NCBI GenBank assembly: GCA_946415795.1
Contig: CAMKTW010000086.1
Location: 1-7,274, forward strand
Source: an uncultured Bacteroidales bacterium
GTDB lineage: Bacteria; Bacteroidota; Bacteroidia; Bacteroidales; UBA932
DNA: 7,274 bases
Direction: 5' to 3'
The position numbers and the translations under genes are program-made. Below the pieces are notes generated by a model, which worked only from the letters and a program-made list of their open reading frames with translations, was not told the origin of the DNA and did not search any database. Every line of letters begins with the position of its first letter. Position 1 is the stretch's first letter. Positions 1 to 6,292 of this stretch are shown here, in pieces.

Positions 1-1
1 T

Positions 2-1714
2 ATGCTGGCGACTTTAAAGAAATACTGGGGGTACGATGGGTTCCGGCCTAAGCAGGAAGAGATTATCTCTGAAGCCTTGGCGGGGCGTGACCTTCTGGCA
101 CTGATGCCGACGGGGGGAGGGAAGAGTGTGTGCTTCCAGGTGCCGGCCCTTATGAAGGAGGGGATATGCATTGTGGTGTCGCCGCTGATTGCGCTGATGA
201 AAGATCAGGTGGAGAACCTGCGCAGGCGGGGGATTCCGGCGTTGCTGGTGTGTGCGGGAATGAGTTACCGCGAGATAGACGCCACCCTTGACAATGCCGT
301 GTATGGCGATTACAAGTTTCTGTATGTATCTCCCGAGCGCTTGCGCACCGACCTCTTTCTGGCCCGCGCTGCAAAGATGAATATCAACTATCTGGTGGTG
401 GACGAGGCGCACTGCATCTCGCAGTGGGGCTATGACTTCCGTCCGGAGTACCTTATGATCAGCGAAGTCCGCAGCAAGATTGCCGGTACCGCATTCCCGT
501 CGAAAGTGCCGGTCATTGCCCTCACCGCAACCGCTACTGAGGATGTGGCGGAAGATATTATGGCCCGGCTGGGATTTGATAAGCCCAATCTGCTGGTGAG
601 CGGCTTTGAGAGGCCCAACCTCTCTTACAGCGCCCGCAAGTGCGAGAACAAACTGGGGCAGCTGCTCAAGGTGTGCAATGGTGTCCAGGGCTCCGGGATA
701 GTGTATGTAGCCAGGCGTCGCACGGCAGAGGAGGTCACCGCTTTCCTTACAAGCCAGGGGGTAGATGCCGCAGCATACCATGCCGGGATGAACGGCAAGG
801 TGCGTGCTGCTGTGCAGGATGCGTGGAAAAAAGGGGAGAAGCGAGTGATTGTCTCTACCAACGCGTTTGGTATGGGCATTGACAAGGGTGACGTCCGGTT
901 TGTATGTCACTACGATATGCCGCAGTCGCCGGAGGCTTACTTTCAGGAGGCGGGGCGCGCCGGCCGCGACGGAAAGAAGTCTTATGCGTTGCTGATATGG
1001 AATTCTACCGACCTGAAGCGCCTTGCGCAGATTCTCCAGACTACATATCCGCCGCTGGACCATATAAAAGACATCTATCAGAAGGTCCACAACTTTTTGA
1101 AGATACCCTACGAGGAGGGGCGTGACAAGGGTTACAAGTTTGACCTTGCGGCGTTTGCCAAGCAGTATAAGTTGCAGGTATCCAAGGCTTACTACGCAAT
1201 AAAGTATATAGAGATGTCGGGCTACTGGACACTGACGGAAGAACTGGAGATCCCATCAAAGATATCAATGTCGGTATCCAGGGACGAACTGTATGGCATC
1301 CAGCTTGGCAATACAGAGACCGACACTTTCCTGAAGGTCCTGATGCGTATGTATGAGGGTCTTTTCAGCGGCTATGTATCAATAGATGAAGAGCGTATCG
1401 CATCTGTGGGGAAGTATTCTGTCCTGGCGGTGGAAAGTAAGCTCAAGTGGTTGGCCTCCAGAAGGATAATTCATTACATCCCCAAGATTAAATCACCAGT
1501 GTTATATCTGGCCACAGAGCGGCTCTATCCGGATAACCTGAGACTGGACAAAACGGAGTATGACAGCAGGGTGGCGCGCAGCAAGGCTCGCCAGGATGCC
1601 ATTGCCAATTATGTCCAGAACGAAGGCCGCTGCCGTAGCCAGATGCTTCTGGAATACTTCGGCCAGGAAAGCGAACCCTGCGGCGTCTGCGACTGGTGCC
1701 TGTCCCACAGATAA
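2..1714 (+). CDS. recQ: RecQ-family ATP-dependent DNA helicase (short Bacteroidota type)
   Basis: An SF2 helicase that unwinds DNA 3' to 5' in recombination and replication-fork repair. Seen in the 570 residues: motif 0 FRPKQEEI (14-21), Walker A MPTGGGKS (35-42), DEAH (134-137), aromatic-rich loop SQWGYDFRP (140-148), TATAT (175-179), motif V region VSTNAFGMGID (284-294) and motif VI QEAGRAGRDG (315-324). A winged-helix-like region follows. Four cysteines, C544, C560, C563 and C566, form the RecQ zinc site, and the protein ends four residues later. There is no HRDC domain. In E. coli RecQ the zinc site lies mid-protein, directly after the helicase core, and the loop reads WGHDFRP; the tyrosine here is, as I remember, usual in a second RecQ group of Bacteroidota. 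Those relatives often continue past the zinc site, so the C-terminus may be trimmed. The ATG at base 2 fits the usual N-terminus, but upstream sequence is missing. The helicase call is firm; the exact paralogue is less so. Confidence 0.95.
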   Translation: MLATLKKYWGYDGFRPKQEEIISEALAGRDLLALMPTGGGKSVCFQVPALMKEGICIVVSPLIALMKDQVENLRRRGIPALLVCAGMSYREIDATLDNAVYGDYKFLYVSPERLRTDLFLARAAKMNINYLVVDEAHCISQWGYDFRPEYLMISEVRSKIAGTAFPSKVPVIALTATATEDVAEDIMARLGFDKPNLLVSGFERPNLSYSARKCENKLGQLLKVCNGVQGSGIVYVARRRTAEEVTAFLTSQGVDAAAYHAGMNGKVRAAVQDAWKKGEKRVIVSTNAFGMGIDKGDVRFVCHYDMPQSPEAYFQEAGRAGRDGKKSYALLIWNSTDLKRLAQILQTTYPPLDHIKDIYQKVHNFLKIPYEEGRDKGYKFDLAAFAKQYKLQVSKAYYAIKYIEMSGYWTLTEELEIPSKISMSVSRDELYGIQLGNTETDTFLKVLMRMYEGLFSGYVSIDEERIASVGKYSVLAVESKLKWLASRRIIHYIPKIKSPVLYLATERLYPDNLRLDKTEYDSRVARSKARQDAIANYVQNEGRCRSQMLLEYFGQESEPCGVCDWCLSHR

Positions 1715-2012
1715 ACGGGCAGAAGCGCCTTCCGCTTGCAAATGGTTTGTTGCTAACTCTGCGTTCGGCTCCCCTCCATAATACCGGGCTCTGCCCGAAC
1801 CCGCCGCTCCGGCTTTGCTATTTCACATTCTGCCCGGCTCACCCTTCGCTATCGCCTGCTGGCGATAACGCCTATGCTCGGGGACTCGCTTCGCTCAGAC
1901 ATCCCTCGCATGGCCGGCGTTTTTTTCGATACGGGCCGCTTCGCTTACGCTCAGCAACGCCTCACTTCGAAAACCGCACAAACCATTTCACGCTACGGCT
2001 ATTTCTGCCCGT
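1715..2012. repeat. Inverted pair of a two-block repeat unit flanking about 230 bases
   Basis: The unit ACGGGCAGAA, 14 or 15 variable bases, AAATGGTTTGT occurs forward at 1715-1750 (blocks at 1715-1724 and 1740-1750). It occurs as its reverse complement at 1978-2012 (ACAAACCATTT at 1978-1988, TTCTGCCCGT at 2003-2012). Both blocks are perfect matches, while the spacer between them differs. The left copy starts one base after the recQ stop codon. Two matched blocks at nearly constant spacing are hard to explain by chance and suggest a dispersed palindromic repeat or the ends of a small non-autonomous element. Confidence 0.75.
1850..1867. repeat. Perfect 7-bp hairpin with 4-base loop
   Basis: TATCGCC (1850-1856) and GGCGATA (1861-1867) form a perfect stem around the loop TGCT. 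No T-run follows on either strand, so it does not look like an intrinsic terminator. It lies inside the larger inverted pair and may be part of the same repeat or of a folded RNA. Confidence 0.5.
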
Positions 2013-2153
2013 CGCGCAGTCGGAGGTCGGCACTTACCTCAAAGAAACCGTGGGCGCCCGTGCCCTCGTAAAACGGGAGGGGCCCGCAAGATGCTAGTTA
2101 TCGCGCAGCGATGACGTAGCAGATTGTGGGAGGGATGAAGTGAGCGTAGCGAA
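1940..2153. repeat. Inverted repeat TTCGCT(T)ACGCTCA
   Basis: TTCGCTTACGCTCA at 1940-1953 is matched by its reverse complement TGAGCGTAGCGAA at 2141-2153, with one extra base in the left copy. Just outside, GCAAC-gc-CTCAC (1954-1965) is matched by GTGAGGTTGC (2211-2220) with a 2-base insertion. These pairings cannot all form together with the 2009-2195 inverted repeat, so they reflect repeated sequence units more than one single fold. Confidence 0.55.
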
Positions 2154-2195
2154 CGGAAGTTTCTGGAGGTAAGTGCCGCCGCAGCATAGCGACGG
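2009..2195. repeat. Long interrupted inverted repeat around a loop of about 100 bases
   Basis: The core CGGCACTTACCTC (2028-2040) is perfectly complementary to GAGGTAAGTGCCG (2166-2178). Inside it, AGAAAC (2043-2048) pairs with GTTTCT (2159-2164) and CCGT (2048-2051) with ACGG (2153-2156). Outside it, CCGTCGC (2009-2015) pairs with GCGACGG (2189-2195). This could be a structured RNA, a MITE-like remnant or a repeat family. Nothing in it codes for a protein I recognise. Confidence 0.7.
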
Positions 2196-2233
2196 CCTTT
2201 TCAAGGTTTGGTGAGGTTGCTGACTATAACCGA

Positions 2234-2275
2234 AAGTGTCAATAACGTCCCGGAAATGGGACGTTGTCGACACTT
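2234..2275. terminator. Strong 18-base-arm hairpin, possible bidirectional terminator
   Basis: Arms 2234-2251 and 2258-2275 flank the 6-base loop GGAAAT. The inner 8 bp (AACGTCCC/GGGACGTT) and outer 7 bp (AAGTGTC/GACACTT) are perfect. The three positions between them give one A-T pair, one G-T wobble and one A-C mismatch. It sits between the convergent 3' ends of recQ and the nitroreductase gene, where a shared terminator would be expected. No U-run follows directly on either strand, so termination is inferred from position and stem strength. It could instead be one more dispersed repeat. Confidence 0.5.
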
Positions 2276-2298
2276 CGAGAAGAAAAATATGTTTGAAA

Positions 2299-2325
2299 CA
2301 CAGGGGTTTCCCCGGTGCCACTGTG
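2299..2325 (-). terminator. Weak hairpin just after the nitroreductase stop codon
   Basis: Read on the minus strand, the inner stem GGGG-AAA-CCCC lies inside an outer CACAG/CTGTG pairing with an 8-base one-sided bulge. A T-rich stretch follows (complement of about 2282-2298). It begins about 15 bases after the stop codon, a sensible place for the end of the yicC-nitroreductase transcript. The stem is short, so this is tentative. Confidence 0.3.
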
Positions 2326-2339
2326 CTAAGAAAGTTGAG

Positions 2340-2927
2340 TTAATCCCGTGCTGCCGGATACCCAACCGTTTGTACCAGAGTAATGATATGCCCTTCAGGG
2401 AGTGAGAGACGGGCGGCGAGTCCCTCTTTGGGAACCAGGGCGCGGGCTACGGTAGAGAGCCCCTCCGAGGCGCAGAACAGATATATATTCTCGCAGATAA
2501 AACCTGTGTCGGCGTAGGTCGCTTCAATGATGCCCTGCGGAGTTTTGCCGGTAATCTTTGTGGTATCGGAAACCAGAGCAATCTCCAAGGGGGCGAGACC
2601 CACGAACGGCTGCGTTCCTGTAGCGGCGCGCAGATCCTCTGCCAAGTGCATAACGAGTGCGTGCTCTATGGGATTGTAGCGGTAAACACCAGATTTGAGG
2701 AATACGTACAACTCAATCTCCTGACGGTTGTGGGAGGAGGGGGCGGTGCGCCCTTTTGAGCGGTTGATGCCCCACGCGGCCCATAGCAGGTCGGAGAGAG
2801 TCTGCATATCCAGTTCGCGGCTTGTGTCAAAATCGCGAGAACTGCGACGGGCGGCGATAGCCTCCATAAAGGGTTTGCCACCGGTTCGGCGGGCGGCGGG
2901 AAGAACAATTGTGCCGGGTGCGTCCAT
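2340..2927 (-). CDS. Nitroreductase-family flavoprotein (SagB/ThcOx-like)
   Basis: A small FMN-dependent oxidoreductase; the natural substrate is unknown. Of 195 residues, the N-terminal RRSSRDF (27-33) and TAPSSHNRQE (61-70) match the FMN-binding segments of the nitroreductase fold. DTGFICENIYLFCASEGL (140-157) is the family helix at the dimer and FMN interface, and the protein ends with the strand LVQTVGYP (184-191). Bacteroidales relatives that I remember share TGGKPFMEA (15-23) but often begin with a secretory signal peptide. None is present here, and a TGA at 2945-2943 blocks any upstream extension, so the protein should be cytoplasmic. The ATG at 2927 is 4 bases after the yicC stop, with no Shine-Dalgarno sequence, so it is probably co-transcribed with yicC. 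The family is firm; the subfamily is likely. Confidence 0.9.
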   Translation of the reverse strand: MDAPGTIVLPAARRTGGKPFMEAIAARRSSRDFDTSRELDMQTLSDLLWAAWGINRSKGRTAPSSHNRQEIELYVFLKSGVYRYNPIEHALVMHLAEDLRAATGTQPFVGLAPLEIALVSDTTKITGKTPQGIIEATYADTGFICENIYLFCASEGLSTVARALVPKEGLAARLSLPEGHIITLVQTVGYPAARD

Positions 2928-2931
2928 ATCG

Positions 2932-3822
2932 CTATAAAATATTCATTGACTGTTCTTTAATCTTTTCCAGCTCCGCTTTCATCTTGACCACTATCTTCTG
3001 GATTTCTGCGAGGTTGGCCTTGCTGCCCAGAGTGTTGATCTCTCGCCCCATCTCCTGTGCAATGAAGCCCAGTTTTTTGCCGGGGAACTCCTCGTTATCC
3101 ATCGTCTCGCGGAAATAACGGCAGTGCTGACGCAGGCGGACCTTCTCTTCATTTATGTCAAGCTTGTCGATGTAGAAGATGATCTCCTGCTCCAGGCGGT
3201 TGCTGTCCACCTGGACCTTGAGCTCTTCAATGCGGGCGTCGATGCGCTGGCGTACTGCAGTGATGCGCTCCTGCTCAAATTCTTCTACCCTGGGGATATA
3301 GCTCTCGATGCTCTCCAGGTTGGCGGTGATATCCCGCCTGAGGGATTCTCCTTCTGTGATCCGGAAACCGTTCAGATTCTCCACCGCCTGTTTTATGGCT
3401 CCGAAAAGCTGCTCCCAGCACTCGCCGGTGAAATCTCCCTTTGCAGTTTCAAACACATCGCCCATCCTCAGCATACTTGTAAGTATGGGGGCGCTGAATT
3501 CTCCGCAGGCTGCGTCACACCATTTAGTGCCCTGAAGGGCATCGTCAACCTGGGAAAGATATGACAGCAAGACATCCTTGTTCAGGGTAGAGGCGGCTGT
3601 GCTGCCTGCACCTTTCTCCGTATTGATAAAGAGGTCAATTGTGCCGCGGTTCAGCCGGCTTGCAATAAGCTGCCGCACCTCCATCTCCTTTTCGCGGGGA
3701 ATAAGGGGTGTCTTGAGGGTGATGTCGGCCGCCTTGGAGTTGAGCGAGCGTATCTCTACAATATACTTTACGTTGTTTATGGTGGTTTCGGCTTTGCCGT
3801 AGCCCGTCATCGATTTGAGCAT
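2932..3822 (-). CDS. yicC: YicC/YloC-family endoribonuclease
   Basis: A conserved bacterial protein of 296 residues here (E. coli YicC has 287). E. coli YicC promotes decay of a small RNA and B. subtilis YloC has reported endoribonuclease activity; the cellular role here is inferred from those. The start at 3822 gives MLKSMTGYGKAE, the classic N-terminus; an in-frame ATG at 3852 would add ten unconserved residues and is rejected. Conserved segments are the N-terminal YicC domain (about 1-155), EGESLRRDI (157-165), a long charged helix (about 165-220), and the C-terminal DUF1732 part with FPGKKLGFIAQEMGREINT (246-264) followed by GSKAN and the ending EKIKEQSMNI. In many genomes a guanylate kinase gene follows yicC; here a nitroreductase does. 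Confidence 0.95.
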   Translation of the reverse strand: MLKSMTGYGKAETTINNVKYIVEIRSLNSKAADITLKTPLIPREKEMEVRQLIASRLNRGTIDLFINTEKGAGSTAASTLNKDVLLSYLSQVDDALQGTKWCDAACGEFSAPILTSMLRMGDVFETAKGDFTGECWEQLFGAIKQAVENLNGFRITEGESLRRDITANLESIESYIPRVEEFEQERITAVRQRIDARIEELKVQVDSNRLEQEIIFYIDKLDINEEKVRLRQHCRYFRETMDNEEFPGKKLGFIAQEMGREINTLGSKANLAEIQKIVVKMKAELEKIKEQSMNIL

Positions 3823-3849
3823 CTTCTTGCAGATAAAGAATTGAGATGG

Positions 3850-3857
3850 CAAAAATA
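3850..3857 (-). promoter_or_regulatory. Bacteroidota -7 box upstream of yicC
   Basis: The minus strand reads TATTTTTG, an exact match to TAnnTTTG, ending 27 bases before the yicC ATG. The upstream -33 element is weak: TTAG about 22 bases upstream against the TTTG consensus. The position implies a leader of roughly 20 bases. Confidence 0.45.
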
Positions 3858-3879
3858 GTAAAAATTGCCCCTTTTTTGC

Positions 3880-3887
3880 TAATTTCG
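3880..3887 (+). promoter_or_regulatory. Possible -7 box upstream of glnS
   Basis: TAATTTCG matches TAnnTTTG with one mismatch and lies 21 bases before the glnS ATG at 3909. I could not find a well-placed -33 TTTG. The 86-base divergent gap between yicC and glnS must hold promoters for both genes, and this is the best candidate on the plus strand. Confidence 0.3.
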
Positions 3888-3908
3888 CACTCTATATGTA
3901 AATGCGCT

Positions 3909-5546
3909 ATGGAAGAACGTACCAATAATTTTCTAGAGGACATCATTGAGGCTGACCTGGCCAGCGGCAAGCATAAATCCATAATGACCCGCTTCCCGCC
4001 GGAGCCCAACGGCTACCTGCACATCGGTCACGCCAAGAGTATCTGCCTGAACTTTGGCCTGGCCAGGAAGTATGGCGGCAAGACCAACCTGCGTTTTGAT
4101 GATACCAATCCCGTGAAAGAAGATACCGAGTATGTAGATTCCATCAAGGAAGATATCAAGTGGCTCGGATTCGAGTGGGCCAACGAGTTTTATGCATCGG
4201 ATTATTTCGACCAGCTTTACGAGTGGGCCAAGGTTCTGATAAAGAAGGGACTGGCTTATGTTGACGACCAGACTCAGGAAGAGATCAGGCAAGGCCGCGG
4301 CACTGTGACACAGCCTGGCAAGGAGAGCCCTTGGCGCAACCGCAGCGTAGAGGAGAATCTGCGTCTGTTTGAGGAGATGAAGGAGGGCAAATATCCCGAC
4401 GGCGCCAAGGTACTGCGGGCAAAGATTGATATGGCGCACCCCAATATGCTGTTCCGCGACCCCCTGATGTACCGCATCATCCACGCCGAGCATCACCGAA
4501 CCGGCAACAAATGGTGCATATATCCGATGTACGATTATGCCCACGGCGAGTGTGATTCCATAGAGAATATCACCCATTCTATATGTACCCTCGAGTTTGA
4601 CGTGCACCGTCCGCTCTACGACTGGTTCATAGAGAAACTGGAGATTTTCCCCAGCCACCAGTATGAGTTTGCCCGCCTGAACCTCACCTATACCGTGATG
4701 AGCAAGCGCAAGCTTCTGGAACTTGTGAAGAATGGCTATGTAGAGGGATGGGACGACCCCCGTATGCCAACCATCTGCGGTATACGCCGCAGGGGCTATA
4801 CCCCGGAGTCCATCCGTATGTTTGCAGACAAGGTGGGCGTGGCAAAGCGCGACAATATCATCGACCTGTCGCTTATGGAGTGGTGCCTGCGCCAGGACCT
4901 GAACGAGCGCGCAAATCGCTATATGGCTGTAATCGACCCCATCAAGCTGGTGATTGACAACTGGGAAGAGGGCAAGGTGGAATGGTTTGACGCCCCCTTG
5001 AATCCTGCCGACCCCGACGGTGCCAAACGCCGCATCCCCTTCACAAAGGAGCTCTATATCGAGCGGGATGATTTTATGGAGGAGGCTCCCAAAAAGTATT
5101 TCCGTCTGAAACCCGACGGCGAGGTGCGTCTTAAATATACCTATATTGTCAAGTGCGTATCGTTTGAGAAGGATGCTGACGGTAGTGTCACCACCGTACA
5201 CTGTGAGGTTGATCCCACGTCCAAACCGGGCGCCGGAGAGTGGCGCAGCGTGAAGGGTACCATCCACTGGGTATCGCAGGAATATGCAAAACCTATCGAG
5301 GCGCGTATTTTTGACACGCTGTTCACGGAGGAACAGATGGGCGCGATCCCTGAGGGTGTGGATTATAAAGAGTATCTCAACCCCAACTCTCTGGTTGTGA
5401 AGACTGCATACGCAGAACCTGCGCTGCTTGAAGATTGCAGCGGAATCGCGGTTCAGTTTGAGAGGGTGGGTTATTTCTACCACGACCCCAAGAACGGTGC
5501 CTGGAACAAGGCTACCGGCCTGAGAGATTCGTTCAAGATCAAATAG
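3909..5546 (+). CDS. glnS: Glutaminyl-tRNA synthetase
   Basis: A class I aminoacyl-tRNA synthetase that charges tRNA-Gln with glutamine in the cytoplasm; 545 residues, close to the E. coli length. Seen: FPPEPNGYLHIGHAKS (29-44) with the HIGH signature, FDDTNP (63-68), the substrate-pocket segment CIYPMYDYAHG (203-213), and the KMSKS-type loop VMSKRKL (263-269). The C-terminal beta-barrel anticodon-binding region begins near LNERANRYMAVIDPIKLVI (331-349). The frame is open back to an ATG at 3846, but that extra stretch is hydrophobic, unconserved and overlaps the promoter region, so I chose 3909 (MEERTNNFLEDII). It is divergent from yicC and convergent with the ATP-grasp-like gene, whose stop lies inside its last codons. 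Presence of GlnRS suggests direct glutamine charging. Confidence 0.98.
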   Translation: MEERTNNFLEDIIEADLASGKHKSIMTRFPPEPNGYLHIGHAKSICLNFGLARKYGGKTNLRFDDTNPVKEDTEYVDSIKEDIKWLGFEWANEFYASDYFDQLYEWAKVLIKKGLAYVDDQTQEEIRQGRGTVTQPGKESPWRNRSVEENLRLFEEMKEGKYPDGAKVLRAKIDMAHPNMLFRDPLMYRIIHAEHHRTGNKWCIYPMYDYAHGECDSIENITHSICTLEFDVHRPLYDWFIEKLEIFPSHQYEFARLNLTYTVMSKRKLLELVKNGYVEGWDDPRMPTICGIRRRGYTPESIRMFADKVGVAKRDNIIDLSLMEWCLRQDLNERANRYMAVIDPIKLVIDNWEEGKVEWFDAPLNPADPDGAKRRIPFTKELYIERDDFMEEAPKKYFRLKPDGEVRLKYTYIVKCVSFEKDADGSVTTVHCEVDPTSKPGAGEWRSVKGTIHWVSQEYAKPIEARIFDTLFTEEQMGAIPEGVDYKEYLNPNSLVVKTAYAEPALLEDCSGIAVQFERVGYFYHDPKNGAWNKATGLRDSFKIK

Positions 5547-6252
5547 TTTTCCTGATGGTTGCAGATGCGTCCAGGGCAACGACGCTCCGGGCGCTGACAA
5601 TCACAGGGAAGATATCCAGTTTGTCTATTTGGGGTGCAACCGTGCACAATGCAGACAGCCGGCGCAACGTGTCTGTAAAGATGACTTCGTTTACCTGATA
5701 ATCACCCTTTACCCGCTGGTAAACTTCAGTGGCCTCGGTCTTTGTCACAGGGAGGGTGCAGTAAACGAGCCTTGTGGGCCTGGTGTATTCAGGCGTGACG
5801 GCCCCGCACACCACCAGGTGCCCCAGCCCCTCTTTATGGCGTATGCCCAGGTACGTCACCGCACCGGAGAGAGCCGGGGTGATAAGGATCCCCTTGGCAT
5901 TATGCCCGCGCATCAGGCGTCCGAATTCCAGCCGCATAGTGTTGCGGTCTGTGATATTCTCAACAACTTCCGGCGTATCGGCTTCATAAACAGAAACAGT
6001 CTTCATATTGATGGGGAAGCCTATATCAGTTACGGCGATGCGGGCCTGCTCAAGGTCAGTTGCGATATATGTGCGTTCGCGGCTGATTCCGATTGCGTCC
6101 AGCAGGCGGAGTGAATTCTCTTTGGACAGGGCAAGCGAAGATGCCCCGCTTATAACTTCGTTTATAATCTCTTTGTCAACAGGGGGGGTGACCGCAGAAA
6201 GGCTCTTGCTCTCTATCAGGTTCTGTTGGGTTGTTGCCGGAATTCTTATCAT
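5539..6252 (-). CDS. Stand-alone, degenerate ATP-grasp domain of the NDP-forming acyl-CoA synthetase family (probable pseudoenzyme)
   Basis: These 237 residues look like the C-terminal third of the Bacteroidales acetate/acyl-CoA ligase (NDP-forming) with its ATP-grasp_5 domain. They begin in the linker (PPVDKEIINEVI, 23-34) and run through SKENSLRLLDAIGI (43-56), GFPINMK (78-84, retaining the ATP-grasp lysine K84), ILITPALSGA (122-131), GHLVVCG (144-150), TLRRLSALCTVAPQI (195-209) and SVVALDA (223-229). The functional signatures are gone: at the HKSDVGGV segment His is Tyr89 and GG is Pro94-Glu95; at GLGGIFIE the second GG is Val152-Thr153 and Glu is Thr157; at DxNP Asn is Phe215. These alignments use the family pattern from memory. 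No CoA-binding half lies nearby. The frame is intact with a promoter, so it is probably expressed; catalysis is doubtful. Its stop overlaps the glnS 3' end. Confidence 0.75.
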   Translation of the reverse strand: MIRIPATTQQNLIESKSLSAVTPPVDKEIINEVISGASSLALSKENSLRLLDAIGISRERTYIATDLEQARIAVTDIGFPINMKTVSVYEADTPEVVENITDRNTMRLEFGRLMRGHNAKGILITPALSGAVTYLGIRHKEGLGHLVVCGAVTPEYTRPTRLVYCTLPVTKTEATEVYQRVKGDYQVNEVIFTDTLRRLSALCTVAPQIDKLDIFPVIVSARSVVALDASATIRKTI

Positions 6253-6257
6253 GGAGT

Positions 6258-6265
6258 CAAAAATA
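6258..6265 (-). promoter_or_regulatory. -7 box for the ATP-grasp-like gene
   Basis: The minus strand reads TATTTTTG, an exact TAnnTTTG match, with only 5 bases between the box and the ATG at 6252. If this box is used, transcription would start at or next to the start codon. No TTTG is found 19 to 22 bases upstream. Confidence 0.45.
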
Positions 6266-6277
6266 ATAGAAAATTAT

Positions 6278-6285
6278 TATCTTTG
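6278..6285 (+). promoter_or_regulatory. -7 box for mtnA
   Basis: TATCTTTG matches TAnnTTTG exactly and leaves 7 bases before the mtnA ATG at 6293, implying a leader of only a few bases. The expected -33 region coincides with the opposite-strand box at 6258-6265, and no TTTG is present there. Confidence 0.55.
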
Positions 6286-6292
6286 TACTAAT

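Larger units (their letters stand above)
1715..2339. other. Gene-free, repeat-rich gap between convergent recQ and nitroreductase genes
   Basis: This is the only stretch longer than 300 bases without a gene I believe in. Open frames of 65 to 133 codons cross it on both strands, but they are rich in Arg, Ser, Pro and Leu, resemble no family I know, and follow the repeat structure. It contains several inverted repeats, described separately, and short copies of TTCGCT at 1845-1850, 1890-1895 and 1940-1945 plus its complement at 2148-2153. It also has a direct repeat: CTATTT, then CTGCCCG, joined directly at 1999-2011 and with six extra bases at 1818-1836. I see no tRNA, no known structured RNA and no transposase. 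Confidence 0.7.

Noticed and set aside
14..1090. A 358-codon open frame antisense to recQ
   Set aside because: It is a complement shadow of the helicase core; the composition is rich in His, Arg and Leu and no motif is visible.
1696..2097. A 133-codon frame after recQ, plus smaller frames at 1874-2071 and 2094-2321 (minus)
   Set aside because: They begin inside recQ or within repeats, change character across the inverted repeats, and match no family I know; they are most likely non-coding repeat DNA.
1715..2339. A CRISPR array or a group II intron in the repeat-rich gap
   Set aside because: Repeats are inverted, few and irregularly spaced, with no array of equal spacers, no intron domain V-like motif and no reverse transcriptase or cas gene.
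3823..3852. An upstream in-frame start extending YicC by ten residues
   Set aside because: The family starts at MLKSMTGYGK; the upstream ATG also coincides with the -7 box.
3846..3908. An upstream in-frame start extending GlnRS by 21 residues
   Set aside because: The extension is unconserved, overlaps the divergent promoter area, and the family N-terminus fits the ATG at 3909.
3933..5600. A 555-codon open frame antisense to glnS
   Set aside because: It lies almost wholly opposite a clear GlnRS gene, has no recognisable domain, and its openness follows from the codon pattern of glnS.
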